Part shown: positions 1-11,399 of the stretch, one piece after another
Layout of the letters: every line of letters begins with the position of its first letter
Numbering within the stretch: the first letter of the stretch is position 1
NCBI GenBank assembly: GCA_024516155.1
Contig: JAJJXM010000059.1
Coordinates: forward strand, 62,001 to 126,000
DNA from: Pyronema omphalodes
Lineage: Eukaryota; Ascomycota; Pezizomycetes; Pezizales; Pyronemataceae
DNA: 64,000 nt
Direction of reading: 5' to 3'
The notes under the pieces: generated by a model
The model's database searches: none
What the model saw: the letters and a program-made list of their open reading frames with translations, nothing else
Told to the model about the DNA's origin: nothing
Translations under genes and position numbers: made by a program

Positions 1-1640
1 TCTCCATCGAACGTCTTGTGTCTTCTCCTTGATCCTAATATAAGATTTCCTCTCCTAAGTCCTACGTCACTCTTGTCCTTGTCCCTGTCCCTGCTTAGTG
101 TGCCGTCTGTCTGACGAGCACTTCGGTCCTTGTCCTGCCGTTCCCCGTTCCGGAACCTGCCTAGTCCCTCTTGCCGGTAGTGTTCAGTGTGTCCCTTGAA
201 CGTCCGTTCTCGTGTCCCTGACAGAAAGTTTTGATGCGAGTAGGTGCTGACCCAGGTGGCGGCTTTGATGTATTCGGGGAAGTATTCTGCCGGAGTGCGG
301 TTACAAGCATAGATTATGCTAAGGGCATGCCCGCAAGGGATATCAGTGTCGAGGAAACGCTTGCAGCTGCAAGAGCGCGCCTGAAGATCCACCTGGAACC
401 GACGGTTATCACGTTGAATCACCGTGCCAATGCCGCGCATCGGGCACTGCAGCAACACATCATTTCCTCGCCCAAAAAAGTTCGCTTCCTGAAACCTTGC
501 ATAACCCCATGGAGTCAGTGGCTGCTCTTCGGCATGTTTGATCGCTTTCTGCATCCGCATGGCTCGGCGATTCATTTCCTTGTGCCAAATCCCATCCAGC
601 ATATCCAGAATTGGCAGTTCCCGCTCATCCAGGTAAAGAGCGTTGGCAGATTCCACAATGTTTGAAGTGAGGTGGCCGAAGCGACGCGCAGGAAAGAAGG
701 CTGTGGCATATTGTCGGCGTGGAATCTCGGCGAGGTATTGTGCTGCACGCGGTTTGTCTTGTTGCATCGCAGCTAATGCCCGGCTGTAATCTGCTTCGGT
801 TCTAGCTCTTGCAACAGTCCAGAACAGTGAACGCGCAGCCATTCCAAATTGCGTCTGGATGTTGTCTGCAATGTGCTGACAGCAGTGGGCACGTTGCGAA
901 CGATCGTAGATGGAATCAGCGGCCATGAGACCTTTATCGCGGTCGCTAATTAACGTCACATCCGGTTGGTTTATCTCTGGAATTGCACTAACCAGCAACG
1001 TTAACAAAACTGTCTGCAATTGGTAGCCGTCATGGGGTATATATACCAGTTAAGCTCCCTGAGGAAAAAAGTCCACGATTGCTCATTCTCACTTTCAACC
1101 ACAGCCCATGCTAAGACAAGGACCTCATCATTTCCATCAAGTGTCACAGCGAACAACAATGTTTGACGGAATTTGGATTTTGTGAAGGTGCCATCACATG
1201 CAACAAGAGCATGCAGGTCCGAAAGGAAGCCCGACAGGCAGATGGACTAATGAAGACACGCTCAAAACGCTCTGTATCCTCATTTCGCTGCAGCACAAAC
1301 CATCCATTAGGTGGTCAGCCTGTTTCATACCTCGATGTAGGCCGGAAGCATGTTGAACTCTTCACGCTCATAATGGATGTTGTTCTTTTTCAGTATGTTG
1401 AGAACTTCGTGGGCAGCTTGGTAATTGATCTTCTGTCGGAAATGGTGTTGAATGGCGGATCGATATCACTAGGTTTTGTTGTGGGGGTGATTGCAACAGC
1501 TTCAGGAACGGCCTCCTTCAGGAACCGTGTGGTGTTTACCGGGGCTCGTTGTTTTAGCTGCGCACCAATGCAGGCTGTGTGTTGTGCATTCAGCGCGGTG
1601 ATCACGACCTATCAGAGAAGGTTATTGTCAGCTATCATGA
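1..1640 (-). mobile_element. Mutator-like (MULE) transposase, decayed, runs off left edge
   Basis: On the minus strand an open frame runs from about 1018 down to base 1 with no stop. It contains a SWIM zinc finger near 310-390 (CSCKRFLDTDIPCGHA, pattern CxC...CxH). Upstream on the same strand, about 1040-1195, is the MULE catalytic core, CDGTFTKSKFRQTLLFAV followed by an AWAVVESENEQSW block; the first Asp is the expected catalytic residue. Further upstream (about 1330-1440) is a segment resembling the N-terminal region (FNMLPAYIE). These blocks lie in different frames: there is a frame change near 1018-1030, another near 1230, and an in-frame TGA after the AYIE block near 1325. Order and spacing match MULE/MuDR transposases, DDE enzymes that cut and paste DNA. 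The C-terminal half is open, so the stop lies outside the window. No terminal inverted repeats were found because the left end is missing. Confidence 0.85.
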
Positions 1641-1749
1641 CAGCAGCAGTATCGTTGTTGTATGAATTCTCACGGGCTAGTAAGGTGGGAAGGATCAGTT
1701 TACCCGTTCAAGATGCACCTGCCAGGTTGCTCTGACGTGGAATGGACAT

Positions 1750-2711
1750 TGTGATGAGTGTCGGCATTTCACAACATTTCGCTTGCGATCGGATTTTGCA
1801 AAGCGAATGTCGAACCGCATGTCAACGGCCCACTTGTGGATAGCCAGTTTGAACTCGGAAAATGTGGGAAAATCATCTCCAAGGTGTAGAGCATGTAGAG
1901 GAGAGATCGGGGTCAGTGGCGTGTGAATCGATGCTGGTCGTCATTGAACTTGAGCGCTCCATGTTTTTGTTGTTCACGATGAATACAGAAGTGGAAACAA
2001 ATCTTCACCTGCAAGCAAGAAAAAAAAAAAAAAAAAACACGTGGACATTCTGTAGCCCGGTGCTGTAGGCGCTGTTCTAAACATGGGGGGTGCTCCACTT
2101 AAGCGAGGGGCATCCTGCATAGAGGGGTATCTTGCAAATTTCGTGTTTTTTCGGGGGCATCCTGCATAATTTCCGTAAATTATTTATCGGGATTACATGA
2201 TATGGCAAGACTTGCCAAGATTCTGTAGCTCCAAACCCTTTGCAATAATTTAAGCCATCACGTAGCAGCCCCCGAACGAAATGATATGTCCGACCTACAC
2301 AGGTGCAGTATTGACCATAATGTCTACTTTACTGATGTCAGCCCGGCTGGTAATATCCATGGCCCAGGATGTAATGACTGCAAGAGTTTTTTATTCGAAT
2401 CAGAATCGAATATAGATCTAGTTGACGTTCTGGCAACAAATGTTGTTTGTCGCTATTTTCTTGGTTGATCAAGAACGTCCCGCTGTACTCGCCAAACAGT
2501 AGGATATGGCTTCCATCGACAACGTATACTCATGTCACGCAAGAAAGATATGCTAGCTTTGGCTGTAACAGGATGCATATTATCAAGAGTTTAATATTAC
2601 ATAAGCCGCGTAGAACACAATTACAGGAGGCCCTCTCAGCTGTCATCCCTCAATAATAAAGACACAAAATTCCAGACATCACATCGCGTCAGCACTATCC
2701 GTTTCTTTGAT
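1750..2711. other. Stretch without a supported gene
   Basis: Only short ORFs lacking recognisable motifs are present. A run of 17 A occurs near 2020-2037. I see no RNA gene or transposon end here. Confidence 0.5.
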
Positions 2712-3105
2712 TTAATAATAACTCCTACACCACTCCATCTTGGACCATCTCCTGTGGCTAGCCGGTATGATATCCGTATAGCCTTCCATCACAGGCAATA
2801 CACACTCCCGGCAAATAGGGCAGTTGTTTTCGTACGTGCTTAACCACTGTAACCACCATCAGCATGAGCCTTTGTTCGATGAGCTGTTCGGTCATTACCT
2901 TGTCGATGCCGGATTTTTGTAAACAGTTCTGGCAGGGCTCAAGCTTCCTAATCTCACTACCGATCTTGTACTCCTCCAAACAAATTGAGCAGCACATCTC
3001 CTCCACACCACAGCCGGTTCATCGGAACATTGGCATGATGTTTCCAAGTCGAACTTGTTGTTGAGACAGCCACATTTTAAGTGGCCTTGGTTCGTTTCAA
3101 CCACA
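2712..3105 (-). pseudogene. RING-H2 family copy A, degenerate
   Basis: Minus-strand relative of the RING-H2 genes at 6.7, 10.9, 14.0 and 17.5 kb. Exon 1 carries the family word KMWLSQ, then an in-frame TGA near 3018, then the first zinc pair CSIC and the third ligand in EPC. The next segment reads CQNCLQKSGIDK where the family has CQH-x-FHK-x-C, so two His and one Cys ligand are replaced (by Asn, Gln and Gly). A canonical intron 2898-2847 (GTAATG...TTACAG) sits at the family's conserved position, and exon 2 keeps WLSTYENNCPICRE and the tail EGYTDIIPA before a TAA at 2712-2714. The upstream stop and missing ligands argue for a pseudogene, although exon 2 is intact. Confidence 0.75.
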
Positions 3106-3359
3106 GTACCGGCCATGTGGCAGCACGAACAATATCCCGCCGCACGGGGATCTATAGACTTGGTTCTAATATCTGTCTCAACATCAATTATGATGGCTCA
3201 ATATCCTCTCCCAAAATCAGTATGATCCCGATTCAAACAAGCCTTCAGATTGGATTAGATGATAACTCAAAAGAAACAGAGCGTGGAAGAAAACGAAATT
3301 ACATGAGCAAAAAGTAAATGTAGGTTAGCAGAAATCTTCCCAGCTATTCGAAGTTAATT

Positions 3360-3720
3360 AAGGCAATGAGGTGGGCGGACGGGGAATATCAGATGTTGGT
3401 GCAGAGCACTGGCCAAGTGGCCTCGTGGATTGTTGGAGCCTTTGGTGGCTTTCCTCTCTGGGACGATAGGGAAAGAGGACCGGAGATTTCTGAGAAGAAA
3501 TCACGAGAGTGGGGAAAGAACGTGAGAGAAGAAGACAAGGTGGAGGTGGTGGATGCGTATGTGATTGTCGGATGAAGTCCTAACTACAGCAAACAAGTAA
3601 GGCTTTTCGCCTGAGAATCTGCCAGATTACCACCAACCTCCACCTAGGCTCTAAGGCCTTAGGGCACTTCTACAGGATTTGAGGTGGTCAAGCTTAAGGA
3701 GGGCGAGCAAGTGAGGAGAG
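3360..3720 (-). repeat. Inverted copy of the 5' flank of the RING-H2 units
   Basis: Read on the minus strand, this segment matches the region before the RING exon in the plus-strand units at about 13,560-13,920 and 17,060-17,400. Shared features are the AAGCTTGACCACCTC block, the AAGGCCTTAG block, the CATCCGACAATCACATA block and the GAGGCCACTTGGCC block. The order is preserved but the orientation is opposite. This links copy A to the later tandem units by an inverted duplication. Confidence 0.8.
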
Positions 3721-3796
3721 TAAAAGAAAAACAACAACAGAGAGTTAAAGCGGGATAGAAAGAGGGTCAATGGTTACAACCGTGACTCCTATAGCA

Positions 3797-3912
3797 GCTA
3801 CGGTCATAGAATCATGAATACAACGCATCCCGTCCGCTCTGCGCTATTTAAGCATGATATCGTCCGGCTAGTACTGTCGTGGGTGACCAGACGGAATCCC
3901 GGATACTGTAGT
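3797..3912 (+). rRNA. 5S ribosomal RNA gene, dispersed
   Basis: About 116 nt aligning with fungal 5S rRNA. It has CATCCCGTCCGCTCTGCG at 3827-3844, a TTTAAGCATGATATCGTCCG segment, TAGTACT, and GGGTGACCAG at 3881-3890, followed by CGGAATCCCGGATACTGTAG. The ends close an eight-pair helix I, 3797-3804 with 3905-3912, with two G-U wobbles. A T-run follows directly. Filamentous ascomycetes typically scatter 5S genes singly, transcribed by RNA polymerase III from internal promoters, which fits this isolated copy. Whether it is active or a variant/pseudo 5S copy cannot be settled by eye. Confidence 0.85.
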
Positions 3913-3920
3913 TTTTTTTT
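3912..3920 (+). terminator. RNA polymerase III T-run terminator of the 5S gene
   Basis: Nine consecutive T begin at the last base of the 5S helix, the usual Pol III termination signal. Confidence 0.75.
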
Positions 3921-5980
3921 AACTCCATTGTTTTCCAGTTTGGAGTGACCATTTTACTCTTTCTTTTTCATGGTACTTAGAGATTTCTGCTGCATGAAGA
4001 TTGCAGCTCGGAATTATCGAATGGCAGGAGGGCTTTTTGGTCAGCTTTCTCAAGTTTGGGGTCATGGTCGTTTTGTTTTTGGGTTCGAAACGTACAGTGT
4101 TAGGTGGTGCGAGGGACGACTGCTGCCTAGGTGAACCCCTGGTATGAACAATTGTTGCTCAGTAAGTGCTTAACCCTGCAAGTGCATGATAGCGGAGCGC
4201 CCTTCAAAAATCCGGGGACACGAAATAACTCGCACAGCAAACACAACATCCACAGCAATCTCCACCTCAGGTTCCACCGCAGATTTTCCCGTTCCATATA
4301 CACATCATCCAACCACACACTCAGAGTTAGAAATTGACTGCCACTCATCGGTAGCGACATAAGCCATGGACAGCTTTACCATCTCCACTGGAGTTACAGG
4401 ATTCTAGGTCTTGCCTTGGAGACATCGAAAATCTTCAGGGCCTACGTTGACGGTGTCCAGTCCGTCCCGGAAGAAGCCCATAATTTTTAACTGAGGTTAC
4501 GGCGCTATAACATGCCCTGAAACAGCCCGTGCAATTCATTGAAGAGGATTACAATGAGAGCTTTGCAGAAACTTCGGTATTGGTCGCGGCTATCGAAGGT
4601 TACAAAGACCAAATTACGAAACTCTACAAGCAGATCAAGGAGATTGAAGTGCGTTGCGAAAAAAAGCCAGAGTGAGCAGTTTATGCAACCGTTCGAATGG
4701 AACACGGATCACATCCTAGCATATCAATCAATGTGAGTGATGTATCATCATTACGAAGCTCTGTTTGATTATCTATCGTAATATGTACTTCGTCGGCGAG
4801 GCACGGATGGTTGCCGTGTAGGAGGCTGAAACTCTGGTGATTTTTTCATACGCATCGGATAATATCATTGGCCGATCCCCAATCTCCAAAGGACATTTTA
4901 CTATCAAGAAACACATTTTTCTCGGCTATATGGCCCTTTCTGAATGTATAATAATGCTGTTCCTGTTTCATATCCCCAAGAATATTGCTACTTGTGGCTC
5001 CCTGTCTTGAAGGAAATAAAAACTTCCAAACCAAATTATCGATGACCACATAATAAAGTTTTCATCTAGAAAAATCCATGGGGCATGCATTGCTACAATT
5101 ATCATGATACTTGGTGTGCCCGGCTATACTTCTGGATTGAGGCATACGTAGTTGTGTTTCTTGACGCCTGATAGCCGTAAATTCCTGTATTTTATCAGAA
5201 CATGGATGTAATTGATATGTCAACCAGAAGAGATGACATGACGTGGTATATTGCATTGCTTGAATACGACCATAGTGTGAAGTATAATTCCTCGTCTTCA
5301 ACACGCATCACTCAGTTTTTGCAAACAGCCAACGGTTTCCGTAATGGAATTACTCAAATCATAGCAATCACTCGATCAGGTAGCGGGCGATGACTAATCC
5401 ATGTTATTGATAATCGGCAATGGTCCTTGCTGCTACAGTACCTAAACCATCTTCTACAGGCGTATTTCACAGAGCAGCGTCCCGTGATTTCCATCTTATC
5501 TTATCGTCTTTCCACATGGTCATTGTGCCAGGTTAGCTTTTGTGCTGATAAATATCATCTGACGAGAGAATGCAGAATTTTTGAGATCCATCGTTTCAGC
5601 AGTATTCATTCACCACCCCTCTTTGTATAATACATCATGAGATATGGTGGTTACCGCCAAAAGGTCCAAGTTCTACCGCTGCCCTTCTTCCCACAGACCC
5701 AGATGTTACTGGTTCCTTCTTCCTCAAGACCGGAGTTATACCACCACCCTTCTTCCGCAAGACCGAGATTACACCTCCAGCCATCTTCCTTCTTCCCTCA
5801 TGGATGAGCTCCGGGTCATTCCACCAAGGTGAAAATTCCAGCTATTTCTTGGAACGAGTTCCGTTTGTTCTTTTTTTTTTTCCTTTCCTTTTTTTTTGGG
5901 GTTTTTTGTTTTTGATTTTCATTCTTACCAATGAAGATTTTATTACAACGAAATACCACCTGAGAAAGTGTTGAATTAAC
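3921..5980. other. Stretch without a supported gene
   Basis: ORFs here are short and show no family motif. Near 5,690-5,800 is a short degenerate direct repeat built on CTTCTTCC and AAGACCGAG. Poly-T runs lie near 5,870-5,900. No RNA gene is seen. Confidence 0.5.
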
Positions 5981-5989
5981 CTTTAGGCA

Positions 5990-6277
5990 ACCGCCATTAT
6001 TGTTGAGATCAAGGGATGGATCAGCTGCAATGTTTTTCACGGCCAATACAGTAGACCAGATGATAACGGAAGAAGGAAAGGTATTGCATGCACTAGTGTG
6101 ACCTCACCTGATCAGCATATACTATATGTACGCAAGATATGCTCTAAATATGGTCAGCAGTGACTGAAAGCTGAGCACCCTGACGAAATGGTATGCTTGA
6201 TTTGCAAGGATGGTGTATTGGCTGCAAAGGTCGGCTTCACTGAAATCATTCCAGCTCGTTACATTCAATGCTCATAG
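5990..6277 (+). pseudogene. RING-H2 family copy F, degenerate
   Basis: The plus strand carries a decayed RING-H2 relative. The second exon is 6161-6277, 117 nt, exactly the exon-2 length of the intact copy at 14 kb. It reads through CLICKDGVLAAKVG and FTEIIPARY to a TAG, matching the C-terminus of the 6.7-kb gene (MCRGTVLPTKAGYTDF then PARYNQ). The conserved Trp codon at the start of this exon is TGA. Upstream of a plausible intron ending GTCAGCAG, exon 1 shows only a CNVFHGQY remnant of the CQHxFHKxC segment. The first CxxC pair is not visible. Confidence 0.6.
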
Positions 6278-6659
6278 ATGCAGTTATTGTCAGAGTTATC
6301 ATTACAATCATTATTAGCTATGGAGTTAACGTTATGAAAACAGATGCAGTTATGCATCTTTATTGTTGGGCAATCATAAAAGTTATTTGGTATTGCCTAA
6401 AAAGAAAGATAGGGCTACCATTTTCGACGACGCAGACTGATGACACGGAAGAGAGATATCACTGATTTCAGCTATAAAAAGACATATATTAAATAGGAGA
6501 CTAAATACTATAAAAAAACCGGTCAAAAAAAACCACGAAAAGACTTTCTCATAAGCCATCTTCCAAGAATAAGCACGCATAAAATATATCAAACATCACA
6601 CAGCAAGCGCTATATCTGATTCGGTGTAATAATAACTCCGACAATCGTTTCCTCTTTGG

Positions 6660-7539
6660 TTATTGATTGTAACGTGCCGGGCAGAAGTCAGTGTAGCCAG
6701 CCTTTGTTGGCAACACAGTGCCCCTACACATCGGGCATTTCTTTTCATAAGGAAGCTTACCATTCAACCACTGTGAACAGCCAATCAGTATGGCCCTTCG
6801 TTCGGATCAGCTGTTTCATCACTTACATTATCCACGCAACCTTGATGAAAAATATGCTTGCACGGTAAAAGTTGTCGGACATAACAGTCTCTACCATAGC
6901 TCTCAAGACAGATTGGACAAATCGCTTTCTCCTCCCCCGCCTTCGCCTTACAGACCGGTGGGCCAGCATACCTACACAACGTGCCTTTGTCCAACATTTT
7001 CTGTGACGCCCATAGCAAAAATGACCATCCAATATTCGACAACGATCGTGGCACCCTGCCGGGATGCACGTAGACCAATTTTTTGAATCCAGCTTTACAA
7101 CACCAAACTGCATAACTACTTTGTAGCTGTTGCTAGTTCCGAGAATAAGAGTTCTGGGATTGGGGGCTATGACATTGGGAATTTCTTGATCGAATTGTCT
7201 GGGACTAAAATAATATTTAGCAGTTATTCTAGGCAAGGTACCGTCATTCAAAACTTACAGGCACCGAGCAGTCCCATCGATGTAAGGATACTGCTCCATA
7301 CATGAACTCAATGCCGATGGTATCCTAGATACGTCGATGAATCCTGCAATCCAGGTTCCGCCCCCGAGATATCCCAACGTGTCGGGTCTGTCATCTCGAC
7401 CAAATCGTTCTAAAACACTCTCGTGATCAGTTTCCAACACTGCCTTATCGCTGCTGGCATCCTCATCTGGGACAGTGAAACGAAGTCTGATGAAGTACTC
7501 TATAAGCGTTGTTGTTTCCTGAGCTCTTGGTGTTGACAT
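6660..7539 (-). CDS. Small RING-H2 finger protein (copy B), probable E3 ubiquitin ligase
   Basis: The best preserved member of the local RING-H2 family. Four exons fit with all phases consistent: 7539-7259, 7204-7099, 7000-6827 and 6770-6660, giving 223 residues from ATG at 7539 to TAA. Introns are 7258-7205 (GTAAGT...TTTTAG), 7098-7001 (GTAAAG...CACAG, the least certain) and 6826-6771 (GTAAGT...CACAG). The C-terminal RING reads CPICLESYGRDCYVRQL, then PCKHIFHQGCVDN, then across the intron WLNGKLPYEKKCPMC, so all eight zinc ligands (C3H2C3) are present. The N-terminal 130 residues match no domain I recognise, and there is no signal peptide or membrane segment. RING-H2 proteins normally recruit an E2 enzyme to ubiquitinate targets; the target here is unknown. 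Confidence 0.75.
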
Positions 7540-9480
7540 GGCAATTGAATTTATCCAAAACTGGTGTGGGATACACGAAGAAATAGAGAAAAGAGGAGAG
7601 GTTCAAATTGGCGCCAGATAGTGAGTCAAAAAGTAGCAAAGATCGATGGAGTGGAAGAAAGATCGAGATGTGTGGAGGAGAATGTCAGGAGGAACGGTGT
7701 TAGTTAGCATCAGGTGGAGTTTACATGATATCGCATGCAACATCTAGTGAGGACTGGCGTGTCGGCCAAAAATATTGGAAGTGATCGAAGGTACTTAATT
7801 GCATAGAAGCGACTCGAAATGCTGCAAATATTCTCCTGGAGTTATTAGTTGGCTTCGGAAAGCGGAATGGGTTTGTGATATGTAGACCCTCCGGTTAACT
7901 ACTTTACCTAGACAGCAGCAAATCCAGGTTGCACCGATCAACGATACTATCAGATAAGTTTGCTGCGTTATTAGAGCTCTCGATGAAAGTCAAAATCATA
8001 GTAAAGCATGGCTGCTTTCTCGTTCTGAGTTCACCCCGGCAAGATCTCGTGACTGTGATGGTACTCACGAAAAATCACTCCCGCATGTTAGTTCATGCGT
8101 TGCTGTGACTACCCTGTACTATCATAACACCTGGCATAAGCTGAAACCCTCCAATAAGGTCTATGCACATCGATGAACCAACATCAAAAACACAAATCCC
8201 TATCTCCTGCCATCAAACTAGGGAATGGAGTCATGATTTAGCAATAGACTCCACCTCGAAGGCAATATTTACCTTCATCCTTTGAACTGCGTAACATACA
8301 ATTTGGGCCATGACATTGAAAACCAGTATAGGAGGTGTAAGGGAATTCGTCATAATGAAATGCCAAAAGTGAAATTTGTCACACGGGGTTCTTGTATTTG
8401 CGACTCGAGGCATGCGGCCCACCCCAAACGGCCTGATGCACAATATTAATGCATGAACGGGAACATTTAGGCTCTGACGAGGTGCAGAATTATAACAAAA
8501 TCAGATTATTCAACGTCTTGGAGGTTTTTGTATACACAGTTTTGATTACATCCAACAGGTTTGGCCGATACGCCGGTGCCTAAGTCGATGTTACATGTGA
8601 CATTGCGTAAACTCCACCCCATGCTAACACCGCACCTTCTGTAAATCTTCTCACAAGTATCGCTCCATCTTGCTCTCCATCTATCTATGATCGTTTTCCA
8701 CGCAATCACCCGGCTACATTCGAAATCCTCCAACTTGGTCGGAGTCATCATCACAAGTCTGAAACTACATTCGAGCCTTGTGGATACACATTATCTCTTT
8801 TACAATTAACATTTCCCAAGGCGCAACTAGAAAGATGGCGACCTCCACGATATTGCAGTTGCGTATCGCACCTGGTGTCAATAACGAAAAACCTTAGTAG
8901 TGAAACTTAATCACGACGAGGTCCTCAACCTAAACCCTCACAACAAAACACGAAGACCCGACTCGTTCGGATATATGGAAGTCTCAGAGGGCGATTATGG
9001 AATATCGTTAGAGAGGAAGCTGGACGGGGGTGGATTAATCGGGGCTGCTGTTACTCAGGGTACTGGACATGTTCATCGGTCTTGAGGTTAAGGCGATGGA
9101 TATGTTTTCGGTGATGTTTTGTGGAAGCTGTGGGTTGGTATCTATGCTGTACAGTAGTATTCATTGTTGTTCAGGGAGCACATTGAGCAGAATGTAGGTC
9201 CTTTCTGCGGCAATGCAAGGCTGTGCGCGATGTGCTCTTCCATCAGGCCGGAATGCTTGTATTTAAACCTGTCAGACCAGTTTGTCAACGAGGATGGTCA
9301 ATCGTTGAATTCTCGTGTTGCAGAATCCGTTCTTCCTACGTACACCGCTGGAGGCTCACCAGATTTGGTTGAGCCGGTGATGTAGAGACAACCAAGTGTA
9401 TCGCATGACCAATGTATCCCATTATTTTGATTAAATGAATAACTAATCCCGCAAAAGATACTGGGAATTCTAGAACAGTT
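7540..9480. other. Stretch without a supported gene
   Basis: Short ORFs occur on both strands but none has a motif, a paralogue in the window, or a convincing start and intron set. The 7,540-7,800 part is the presumed promoter side of the RING-H2 gene at 6660-7539. Confidence 0.45.
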
Positions 9481-9953
9481 CAACGTGGGTTACTTCTGGG
9501 ACGTTTCAGTCTTGGGACTACCCTTCTTCAAAACACATGTACGTCCAAGTCAGGTGGATGATATACACTGCCATCTGCTTACACCTTTCGTCAAAGCAGG
9601 TTCGACTGAAAACACAAACGGCCCGCAATATCTAGTACGTCGGTAAGAGTTTTCCCACGAAAGAGCATCTGAAATAATTCACTGACTGGGTAAGCAGGCA
9701 ATTGAACAACATCGAAACAATGACGAACAAAATTTATCTGCCAGCCTCCACCATCAGGAAATATGCTTTCTCGATAAACCAGCCCAGAACGGTACCTTTC
9801 AGCACGATTCCATCGCCGCAGAGGACAATCTCCGAGCCTGGAGTGCCCTCCAAACCGATGCCGAACGCAAGAGCTTCATCTGGCTCCTGACTTTTGATAC
9901 GTTGTGTCTCAACCAAAGGTGCTGCAGTAACATGGGCTCCGAGTATATGTAAA
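9440..9953 (+). pseudogene. Companion-family gene, diverged copy (unit 0)
   Basis: Two coding-like blocks are visible. The first (about 9445-9650) includes ILGILEQFNVGYFWDVSVLG and HVRPSQVDDIHCHLLTPFVK. It ends at a GTAAGAG donor, and an acceptor lies near 9695. The second block, in another frame (about 9722-9953), includes QNLSASLHHQEICFLDKPA, FQHDSIAAEDNLRAWSALQ and TDAERKSFIWLLTF, ending in TAA. The second block is clearly related to segments in the units at 12.7, 16.0 and 24.65 kb (LHRQS..., KDDSI..., TDADAERE...). No known domain is recognised. The frame change across the intron suggests decay or a sequence error. It lies upstream of RING-H2 copy C, the same order as in the later units. 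Confidence 0.4.
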
Positions 9954-10639
9954 CCCTCCACCAGGCTATTCGCGCAGAACGTATGTATCCACCCAGATAT
10001 ACAAATCTCCACCTTTCCTCCACTACTGGTACCTGACGCCTATGTCCAATGAGAGCCACCAATATTGCTTCTTTATTTCCTTTGCCTTATGATAGACTAC
10101 TTTATTGTTGGTAACCCCTGTCTACGCTTGGAATTTGTGATACTAATAATTTGTGCAGGCAGGCCGAGACGTCACAGGCTTGACTGACGGAGATAACCAC
10201 ACCTATACTGCACTCTACAATTGAAACAATATCAACATGTTGATACATGATTCCTGAGAAGATTTGCGTTACTGCTCCGACGATGCCGATATAGAGGCAG
10301 ACAGTGGGCAATTTACCAATGCGTCTTTCTGATTTAGCTATTGCACTTATACTTGTTCACTTTTGGGAACATGGTTCAAGGTTTACGTTTCTACCTATGT
10401 TATTTACAATGAAAGATGACCGCATTGAATAACAGAACGGTATGATTGTCTACCATTGACGCTTCTCTCTGGACCGCCTGGGAAATCTAGCCGCGTGTAT
10501 CCATCAGATTCGAGAACACCGACCGCCAAGCATGATGGATTGCCGCTCTGATGACCCCTCTGTGGAATCAGTGTTTGGAAAGGTTAGCAAAGGGTTTCAC
10601 TGATTCGAGTTTTTGATCTGGTCCTGACTATGATATTAT

Positions 10640-11294
10640 AGGAAAGCATTCGCCTGAGTATTCGCCCTTTTCCTTGGCCACCGAAAATCCCTTCCCCATC
10701 ATCCCAGCCGAAAGAAGCCACCAAAGGCTCCAACCAACCATGAGGCCACTTGGCCGGTGCTCTGCCCCAGCATCTGATTCCTCCCCTCCGCCGCTTCAGT
10801 TCTTTAACTATTCGACTTCGAATTCCGTTTGGTGGTTGTCAATACCACGGAAATGATTGACCTTCAACCGGTCAACATCCCACCGTCGCTGGAAAGAGTT
10901 GCAAAACCCCCCAAACTGTGGCTCTCGCAGAAAGAGGTCGATCATCATATCTTATCCAGGTATGCCGATATCCTTGACTGTGAAGAGCTGCACGGCGGGA
11001 TCTGCCCTATCTGTTTGGAGCCCTACGAAAAGCAAGATGAGATCCGGAAGCTTGCACCCTGCCAGCATATTTTTCATAAAGGATGTGTGGATCGGGTAAG
11101 TGTCAAAGTGATTCGTTGGAACAGGGATGATACTAACTGAGTTTACAGTGGCTGAACCGAGACATTGCAGTGGCAAAATCTGCCCGATCTGCCTCGAGGA
11201 TGTGTGGCCCGCGAAAGCAGGCTGCCCTGATATTATCCGGGCGGATCAGGGCCAGTGTCCCCAGATTCGACAATGTAAGTGTTACCAAAAATAA
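10640..11294 (+). pseudogene. RING-H2 family copy C, one frameshift in last exon
   Basis: ATG at 10853 opens a frame with the family words PPKLWLSQKEVDHH and LSRYADILD. The RING follows: CPICLEPYEKQDEIRKL, then PCQHIFHKGCVDR, then intron 11096-11148 (GTAAGT...TTACAG, 53 nt). Exon 2 begins TGGCTGAAC as in the paralogues. Compared with the 14- and 17-kb copies one C is missing from a short C-run at about 11157, so the last zinc pair (CPICLEDVW) is thrown out of frame; in the family frame it would end at TAA 11292-11294. Everything before that is intact. Bases 10640-10852 match the shared 5' flank (GAGGCCACTTGGCCGGTGC). Given the window-wide homopolymer pattern this may be a functional gene with a sequencing error. 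Confidence 0.6.
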
Positions 11295-11399
11295 GGAAAG
11301 AACGAAGTGCTGACGTTGGAACGCCTTATACTTTTATGAGTGTAAGAAGATGGCGTTGATGAAAGCCTGTAGAACTATACTTTTATAATGCCTAATAAT

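Noticed and set aside
4127..4736. Overlapping plus and minus ORFs of 65-77 codons
   Set aside because: No motif or intron structure, and both strands are equally open; not supported as genes.
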